Of a stretch of DNA of 16,255 bases, positions 10,846 through 16,255 are shown one piece after another. Under the pieces are notes generated by a model. It was not told the DNA's origin, ran no database searches, and saw nothing but the letters and a program-made list of their open reading frames with translations. Position numbers and translations under genes: made by a program. The DNA comes from Amoebophrya sp. AT5.2. Its lineage: Eukaryota > Sar > Dinophyceae > Syndiniales > Amoebophryaceae. Numbering within the stretch: the stretch's first letter is position 1; the number at the start of each line of letters is the position of its first letter. The stretch is taken from the NCBI GenBank assembly GCA_005223375.1, contig RXOD01005040.1, positions 1 to 16,255 of the forward strand, written 5' to 3'.

Positions 10846-10863
10846 ACCGCCGTTTTTTTGCAG
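10846..10863 (+). promoter_or_regulatory. Strong acceptor-like site upstream of gene 3
   Basis: A seven-T run preceded by CCGCCG leads into GCAG at 10860-10863, a textbook polypyrimidine-AG acceptor about 195 bases before the likely gene 3 start. In dinoflagellate-type organisms it could receive a spliced leader; otherwise it could end a 5'-leader intron. No matching donor was identified. Confidence 0.35.
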
Positions 10864-11058
10864 ATCCAGTACGCAGAAACCGAGTACTGGTCGTTTATTC
10901 AGATCCTTCAACTCGCCTTCCGTAGTCGTTCTTCGGGCACATTAAGAATACACCGGTCTGCTTTTGAATCCCGCTTCGGCCCTCGCGAGGTGGGTCCGGG
11001 TTTCGGCCGTGTGTGTGCAGCTGCAACTGCACGCGCACCCGGGAGCACTGCACGTAGT

Positions 11059-14000
11059 ATGATGATGAAACCACGCGAATCGCACCCCAGCGCCGGGGCA
11101 GCGGGCCCCGAAGGAGCAGCGGGTTTGGTGAAGTACTACACTACAACCTTGAACGACGAGGAAGACGCGCAAGCTCCCGTCGACAACCGGCTCAGCACGG
11201 ACTCTGACGACAGATTTCTGGATGCCGGTGCCAAAAACGCGTCCATCGATGCGCAGGATTCGATCGTGGCACCGTTACGGACCACGCCCAACGCAAAAAT
11301 GCAGGCGGTGTCGACGACCGGTGGCGCGACCAAGTCCAGGGCTGGAATACGAGGTTGGCTCAGCAGGCAGCTTTCGACCGCGCTCGGGGGTAGAAGCGAA
11401 AAACTAAACCACATGCACCACACGTCGACATCTTCGTCCTCAGGAGTAGTCGGGCTCGGAACGAACCGCTCGGATTTTTTCTCACTGAGGAAGGCGCGCA
11501 CGTCGATGGCCAGCAAAATGCGACTCCTGACGGCGCGGGGCTCGTTTTTCCGCAGCGAGATAGATCCTTCTTCAAAGGAGTGGACGGGGACGCTGTGGTC
11601 CTTTTTGCGGTGCCAGTCAACCCCGTTCCGCATCGTTTTGGCGCTGTTTTTGCTCTGGGTGATGGTGGTGAAATCGTGGCAGTGGGCAGGTAGAGGTACG
11701 GTTACTTCTCTTCTTGCGATTTTTGATCATGATCGTTTTTAGAATTCATGCATTGTACTCCGGTCACTCATTGTTGAGAACCGGTTCGCAACAATCAGAG
11801 TTACGACGCCCCCGCGACAGGTTCCGGCTGCTACTACACCTCGACGTCCATCGCCTCCTTTTTCCGGCACGAGGAATACCCGGCCGATCACGCGGTCTGC
11901 CAAACGCTCACCACCGAGCTCGCCTGCAGCGCCGCAGCCGCAACGGCGACCGCAAGCTGCGCCTGGCGCAAGGCGCCCCACAATCTTTGCGACGTGCGGC
12001 CGCTGAAGTCGCTAGAAGAGGCGTTCACGTTTTCGGCCCCGCGACTGAGCCACTACCTCGTTTCCGACATCGTGACGACCGTCGGCTTAGGTTACCTCGG
12101 CATGATTTGGATGGTGTATTGCGAGCTCCTCGGCTTGTGGACGAAAACCTCCCAACTCCTCGTCACGATGGCCTACATTCTCGCGATGTTGCAGGCCCAC
12201 AAATCGTTTGGCGAGGAACGGAACTACGCAAAGGCGGGCTTCTACCGCAAACTCGTTTTCGCTCTGCTTAGCATGTTGGGGCCGCTCCTGCTGCGGCCGC
12301 GGTGGGTCCGCTTTTCGTTGATGGCGAAGGCGGTACTTACGACGGTCTCCTATTAAGGAGGAGATCAACCCCCATCTATCGGGCCATTGCTGTGGGAGTG
12401 GAACTCTTGTAGGTTGGTAGTTGGGTACTTGGTCTTGTATGATATGTGCACGGAGTGGCCTGTGCTGTCTTGTATTTGGTCTCGTGTTTTGTCTTGTATT
12501 TGGTCCTCTCGTATTTGGTCTCATTGTGCTCCGATTACAGGGAGGGAGGGAGGAAGCGCCGCAAATTGACAGCCAGGAGGTGCCAGGAATTTGTCTGTGT
12601 TGTCTGTGATATTTCAAGTCTTGTATTTCGTCACGTAGTCGGTCTCAGTAGCAGCCACAGACATCAACCATCGGTGCCAGAAATGCCATCGAAAATGGGT
12701 TTTCCACTCCTCTAATCCTCCGTGGCGTACGTCAATCTGGGCCTTGCGTACGTGAACAACGTGCTCCGTCCGGTGCAGCTCGCCATGAAAGAAAGCGAAG
12801 CCAGCGGCCTCAAGAAAGAAGTAACCGAGTTCCTGCTTGCAACCGCTTTCTTCTCCGTGTACGTCCCGGTGGGAGCGAGACTGGTAGTATGCTTAAGCAG
12901 CTCCTTTTGTCATCTTCAACAAAGACTTGAACTTCTGGAAGTGGAAGATCTACTCAACTCGCAGGTTGGCAAGTGGTTTATGCAGTTGATTATGATCGCG
13001 GTCGAATACGTGGAGGGCGCTTTGCCGGGCGAAAAGAAGTGGGCTATGGAGCGGTACGTTCGTGCGCTGGTGAACATCATGCTCGACCTGTACCGGTACG
13101 CCTACGGTCGCGGCGTGCTCATGTCGATGTCCCCTGTCGCCTTCGCGCTGATCGTCGCGAAGGACCTTTTCCACGACGCGGTCCACTTCGGCGTGTGGTA
13201 CCACCCGCACTGGTACTGCTTCCTGATGAAGCTGGACCACAGCAAGGGCGTGAAGGCCTCGAAGATCGCGCTCCCGCGGAAATTCCAGCTGTTCGCGAAA
13301 CTGGTGAAGATAAACAGGAACTTGGAGAAGTACCTCGACTGCGGCGCGTGGTCGATGACGTCGACGTGGCGCTACCCGTACGACTGCAGCAAGAAGGAAG
13401 ACGAGCAGATCTCGTACACCAAATCGACGACGGCGGAGCCCAACTGGCGCGACCGAAAGACCGAACGCCGGCAGCTGTGGGTGGAGGCCGTGGCGAGCCG
13501 ACTGTCGGGATTTGCAACAGGCCGGGCGAGCCGGGCGGGCAAAATGGTGAGCGAAAACCTGTACCGAACGCGCACAAGCCGGATCGGAAAAATTTTCAGC
13601 TTCGTGGGCGGGGGAATCCCGACACCTGGCGGAGACGGTCGCAAAACCACCAGCAGTGTGGCAGAGGACAAGGCAGTCACGTCGACCTCCGATCATTTTG
13701 TGGCGGTAGACAAACGATTCACCACCGACTCCGAGGCTGCATCAACAAATCCCCGCGAAGACGGCCACGCAGCATCGCTCGCCTTCGAAGAAACAGCCAG
13801 GGAACAATCATCGGTCAGTGTAAATAAGCTCGCATCCCTCGTTTCAACCGTAGTACCAGATGAGGAGGAGGGTTCGGAGCAGGCTGCGCGGCGGGAGAAG
13901 GAGCAGACAGAGTCCAACGCCGACAACACGAAAAACCGTGAGCACGAGGAGGCTGTGGTCAGCGTCGACACCGTCGAGGATACAACTGTCCACAAAGTCG

Positions 14001-15912
14001 ACACGGCGTTGAGCACTAACGCGGTCAGCTCTGAGGCGTCGGAGGTGCGGCCGTCCATCCATGTTCAGGACTCAGTGCTGAAAGCCAAGGCGGCACTCGG
14101 CCTACCAACGTCGCCGCATGTTGTCGTGCTTCAGAACAAGAAACACTATATGCACGACAGACGTGACCAAGGTGCGGATAAGGACCAGAGCGAATCAGCT
14201 TTCCTCGATACGTTGAACCCGTTCCGTAACACAACCGAGAAAAACCTACTGGCCGCAAACACAAAGAACCACGTGAAAGGCCTAGCCCTAGGCACGACAA
14301 ACACGGTCTCCAGTCCGCCTAAAGCGAAGGGGAAAACGACGAAGCGTGGAGTTGAAGGTGGAGGAAGCGGAAGTGGCAGTTCTACCACGCCGAAAATGAT
14401 GCCGCCGGTGGTCAGCGAGACTAATGGTGAGGAAGTCGGTACCAGCCTCGCCGACAGTGCTGCCATTGCGGGCGCAGACGTCGCCGAAGATCTGCGGCAG
14501 GAGTCCGTCCCCTTCCCGGAGAGTAGTTTTGAACCCGGAGGAGAACACAACGTCACCGGTTTTCACCTAACCGACGCAGCATCACAAACGAAAGTCGACC
14601 CGAACAGCTTCCTGCAAATTCTATCTGGGTTGGGGAACGATAGCGAAACAACGTACTCCCGTGTCTGGCAGTTTGCGAACCACCGGATTTATGCCGTGAA
14701 CATTCCGAAGCTGCCGACTTTTCACCAGCTCGTGGAGGAGCACGCGGGAAGCGGGCACCGACCCTACCCCGTGGACGAGGATGACGTGGAAAAAGTGCGC
14801 CCCCTGCTGGAGTTCCTGCAGCAGGAGATCTTCGAGCGCTTCCAATTGCGGATGCTCATCCGCTTGCACACCGCCCTGGTAGTGATCGTGGCGCCGCTGC
14901 TGGGGTGTCTCGTCGGGGAGGCCTACCTACTACCGGGATTCCCGAGGGAGACTGTCGCGGGGAAAGATGTACAAACATAATTTTTTTGTGGAACAAAACA
15001 GGTTCATTTTTTCCTTCCCATAGCTGCTAGGAGATACTTTTTTTGCCACCGCCTCTGCTGCAGCATAAAAAAATACGTACTCAAATGAAAAAGTGACGTA
15101 GGTATCTGTAGTTGTCGCGGCGAACGCACTCGATCGACTCTCACAGGAGAATTCGCTGCAGACTGCGTATCTTGTGTACGGTTTGATCTTCCTGGTGACC
15201 GATCTGCTCTCCTATTTTGGCATCACGTTTATGGTGCATCTGAACCCGAGTTTCGCCTTGAAACCGCTCTCCCGCATGCTCGGGAGCATTCGCTACCAGA
15301 TGGAGCGCGGCGGCAAGCGAAAGTGCTTGGCCCACATTTTGATTTACAACTCAAAAACAAGACTCATTCGATTTTTGGACGCATCTTTTCTAAGCGGGCC
15401 GCCTTTTTTTGGCTGCTCTAAATTTCCTGGCACTTTTTGCCTCTTCACAAGGACGTACTCATTCATTGATTGCCGCCAGACGAGCTAAGGCTTCTGGGAG
15501 CGGGACTGGAATCAAAACTAGCACCTTGCTACGGCTGGTGCCGTAGCTGCTCTTCTCTCCGATCTCTGCTTCCTCTTTCTTTTCCGCCCTGCTTGGCTCT
15601 CTGTAAATGACTCAACAGACTTCCCCTCAATGATGCTCCGTCATCGGCGTGCGCCTCCTGGCCATCGAACCATGGATGGTAGAACATTGATCGGATGCCT
15701 CAGGAATCAAACAATCTATGAGCTCGAATGAGTCTGGGTTTTTTCTCTAACTCGCCTTGTTGGCGTACTGGAGCTACTCCATGGTTCGGGAGCGTTGGGA
15801 CCCCTACAACTTGGACGTGATCGCGATGAGCACCGGCGTCACGGACATCACCTTTGACCACCTGCGGGCGGCGTGCGTGCGCAGCGGCGACGGAGATCCG
15901 CTCCTCAAGTAA
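11059..15912 (+). CDS. Polytopic membrane protein, paralogue of gene 2 (gene 3)
   Basis: Exons 11059-11689, 11821-12350, 12719-14968, 15147-15332 and 15757-15912 (TAA 15910-15912) join in frame to 1250 residues. I chose the ATG at 11059, the first of three consecutive ATGs; the frame is open back to an ATG at 10816. Hydrophobic segments lie near 189-208, 287-309, 320-337, 354-370, 375-400, 426-447, 520-541, 1098-1118, 1144-1170 and 1198-1211. YAYGRG is at 514-519. The block ending TWRYPYD and FANHRIYAVNIP (about 1039) match gene 2, as does the C-terminus (WDPY...ITFDHLRAACV). The loop after segment 1 has five Cys, against one in gene 2, so it may be disulphide-bonded. The cytosolic loop is about 550 residues, roughly half that of gene 2. 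Family and function not recognised. The membrane-core alignment is strong evidence for both gene models. Confidence 0.8.
11690..11820 (+). other. GT-AG intron 1 of gene 3 (131 bp)
   Basis: Donor GGCAG|GTAGAG and acceptor GCGACAG|GTTCC join WQWA-G-SGCYYTS in phase 1. A second in-phase donor, GAG|GTACGG, lies six bases downstream (intron 11696-11820) and would add Gly-Arg. Gene 2 has continuous coding here (GRGGGWTGCEYTT), so the intron is specific to gene 3. Confidence 0.8.
11771..11794. repeat. 24-bp near-perfect palindrome in intron 1
   Basis: TTGTTG (11771-11776) and CAACAA (11789-11794) flank a central GAACCGGTTC; only one base pair is mismatched. It could be a hairpin with essentially no loop or a dimer-binding site. 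Function unknown. Confidence 0.5.
12351..12718 (+). mobile_element. Non-canonical introner intron 2 of gene 3 (copy B)
   Basis: This 368-bp insertion is flanked by a direct repeat TCCT (12348-12351 and 12716-12719). Its ends form an imperfect inverted repeat: ATTAAGGAGGAG (12352-12363) then AACCCCCAT on the left, against ATGGGTTTT (12695-12703) and CTCCTCTAAT (12707-12716) on the right. Removing the element plus one TCCT restores TTVSSVAYVNLGLAYV, which aligns without a gap to gene 2 (STSLFVVHAKLGIFYV). The ends are not GT-AG at any of the equivalent junctions. If retained, stops at 12354-12356 and 12713-12715 break the frame. It contains no open frame for a transposase, so it would be non-autonomous. 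The 3' end is homologous to copy A at the left edge of the window. Confidence 0.8.
12467..12525 (+). repeat. 12-bp tandem repeat inside copy B
   Basis: Units GTCTTGTATTTG (12467), GTCTCGTGTTTT (12479), GTCTTGTATTTG (12491) and a 15-base variant (12503), then a partial unit. Further units occur near 12431 and 12616. Same motif and orientation as at 6-56, so the array is a family trait of the element. Confidence 0.75.
14969..15146 (+). other. GT-AG intron 3 of gene 3 (178 bp)
   Basis: Donor AAAGAT|GTACAA and acceptor CTCACAG|GAGAAT join GKD-ENSLQTAYLVYG in phase 0. Gene 2 reads continuously here (GDASLYFRSQVLTLFV), so the intron is absent from the paralogue. Without splicing the frame stops at 14978-14980. 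Confidence 0.8.
15333..15756 (+). mobile_element. Non-canonical introner-like intron 4 of gene 3 (copy C)
   Basis: Homology to gene 2 places the junction at KCLA|LLAYWSYSM, aligned gap-free with FFLAFGFYFGTLM. That means splicing at a direct repeat GCC (15330-15332 and 15754-15756) with no GT-AG. The right end TGGGTTTTTTCTCTAA (15735-15750) resembles copies A and B. Inside the ends an exact 11-bp inverted repeat, GACTCATTCGA (15361-15371) and TCGAATGAGTC (15724-15734), continues outward imperfectly to both ends. The TAA at 15748-15750 is in frame with the last exon. Alternative: a canonical intron 15323-15773 (AAA|GTGCTT to TGGAG|CTAC, with a CTAAC branch site) also keeps frame, but it would delete eight conserved hydrophobic residues. 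Confidence 0.65.
15528..15547. repeat. Central hairpin of copy C
   Basis: GCTACGGC and GCCGTAGC form a perfect 8-bp stem with a TGGT loop. AGCA and TGCT flank it and could extend the stem past a CCTT bulge. It lies near the middle of the intron, so with the terminal inverted repeats the whole element could fold into a long structure. Confidence 0.6.
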
Positions 15913-16255
15913 CAAGTACAAGAACAACAAGGAAGTAGGAAAAATTTTATGATATTGATAACTTTGACGAACCAGCATTCAATTTGTTCACTGAGTTAGT
16001 TTCCTTTTTCGCCCAGGAGGTCGTTGTGGCTGGTCTCTTTATTCGTAAGATACCAAAAGTAGAGTACTGTAGTACTGTATTCCGAGTGAAGCGGCGAGCA
16101 GCACGCCAGACAAAAAATCATAGATCCTCCAATGGAAAACAAAATGAATTCTGAATATAGAAAATCTACAAGCTAGCAGCTTCGAAATCCAAAGTAAACA
16201 GCTATGTTTGTAAAGTACTAAAGTGGTAGCTTATTTGTTGTTGTTGTTGTCGGTT
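15913..16255. other. Non-coding region after gene 3
   Basis: No gene is seen. The region presumably contains the gene 3 3' untranslated region. It holds a doubled 8-mer AGTACTGT (16063-16078) and a palindrome-like AAGCTAGCAGCTT near 16170, and it ends in a TTG repeat. No AATAAA was found close to the stop. Confidence 0.5.
16235..16249 (+). repeat. (TTG)5 microsatellite
   Basis: Five uninterrupted TTG units near the right edge of the window. A simple repeat with no assigned role. Confidence 0.8.

Larger units (their letters stand above)
9933..11058. other. Intergenic region, gene 2 to gene 3
   Basis: No gene is supported. This AT-rich stretch should hold the 3' end of gene 2 and the promoter or leader of gene 3. 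It contains short repeats: GGATTAGGATTA near 10364, a doubled AATCTAAAT at 10499-10516, and a doubled CAAGTTTA at 10550-10570. It also contains two small hairpins listed separately. The frame of gene 3 stays open back to an ATG at 10816, but that portion lacks the composition of the gene body. Confidence 0.5.

Noticed and set aside
10816..11058. Upstream in-frame extension of gene 3 from the ATG at 10816
   Set aside because: It runs through the acceptor-like site at 10863 and lacks the composition of the gene body; the triple ATG at 11059 is a better start, though not proven.
12333..12779. Canonical GT-AG reading of intron 2 (GTACTT donor with the next AG at 12778-12779)
   Set aside because: It would remove residues (VAYVNLGLAYVNNVLRP) that match gene 2, and the direct repeat and inverted ends fit the element model better.
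12950..13696. Antisense open frame (248 codons)
   Set aside because: Covers the conserved YAYGRG region of gene 3, which is clearly coding on the + strand.
15541..15547. CCGTAGC resembling the start of the dinoflagellate spliced leader
   Set aside because: Only seven bases match, the rest does not follow the leader as I remember it, and the bases belong to a hairpin within an intron.
15323..15773. Canonical GT-AG reading of intron 4 with a CTAAC branch site
   Set aside because: It keeps frame but deletes a conserved hydrophobic stretch; the GCC-junction model gives a gap-free alignment. Kept as the alternative to test, not excluded.

Overview
This window looks like nuclear DNA of a eukaryotic protist. 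There are no bacterial operon signals. All three genes lie on the + strand, intergenic gaps are 1.1-1.4 kb, proteins are long with disordered Ser/Thr/Gly/Ala-rich stretches, and coding regions are interrupted by introns. Some introns are ordinary GT-AG. Others have no GT-AG ends, are bounded by short direct repeats, and carry inverted repeats at their ends. Such transposon-like 'introner' introns have, to my recollection, been described in dinoflagellate-lineage parasites (Amoebophrya-like Syndiniales) and in some other marine protists. An alveolate of the dinoflagellate lineage is therefore my best guess. It is an inference, not a proven identity.

Layout. Positions 1-119 are the 3' part of an introner-like element. 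Gene 1 (about 120-2297) is the 3' portion of a gene cut by the window edge; it encodes a single-pass membrane protein with a long disordered tail. Positions 2298-3665 are non-coding. Gene 2 (3666-9932, one GT-AG intron at 4846-5037) encodes a predicted 2024-residue protein with about 10 membrane segments. Positions 9933-11058 are non-coding. Gene 3 (11059-15912, five exons) encodes a predicted 1250-residue paralogue of gene 2. Its four introns are two GT-AG introns (11690-11820, 14969-15146) and two non-canonical element introns (about 12351-12718 and about 15333-15756). Positions 15913-16255 are non-coding.

Genes 2 and 3 are a diverged tandem duplicate. They share the order of hydrophobic segments, a YAYGRG motif before segment 7, a helix ending near TWxYxYD, an FANHxIxAxNxP motif, and a closely matching C-terminal end (WEPY / WDPY). 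They differ mainly in a cytosolic loop that is about 1000 residues in gene 2 and about 550 in gene 3. I recognise no named family.

The most notable signal is the intron biology. The two paralogues share no intron position. Gene 3 carries two elements that must be removed at non-GT-AG junctions to restore gap-free homology with gene 2. One of these elements shares its terminal sequence (33 of 38 bases) and a 12-bp internal tandem repeat with the element at the left edge, next to an unrelated gene. This looks like a mobile intron family active in this genome.
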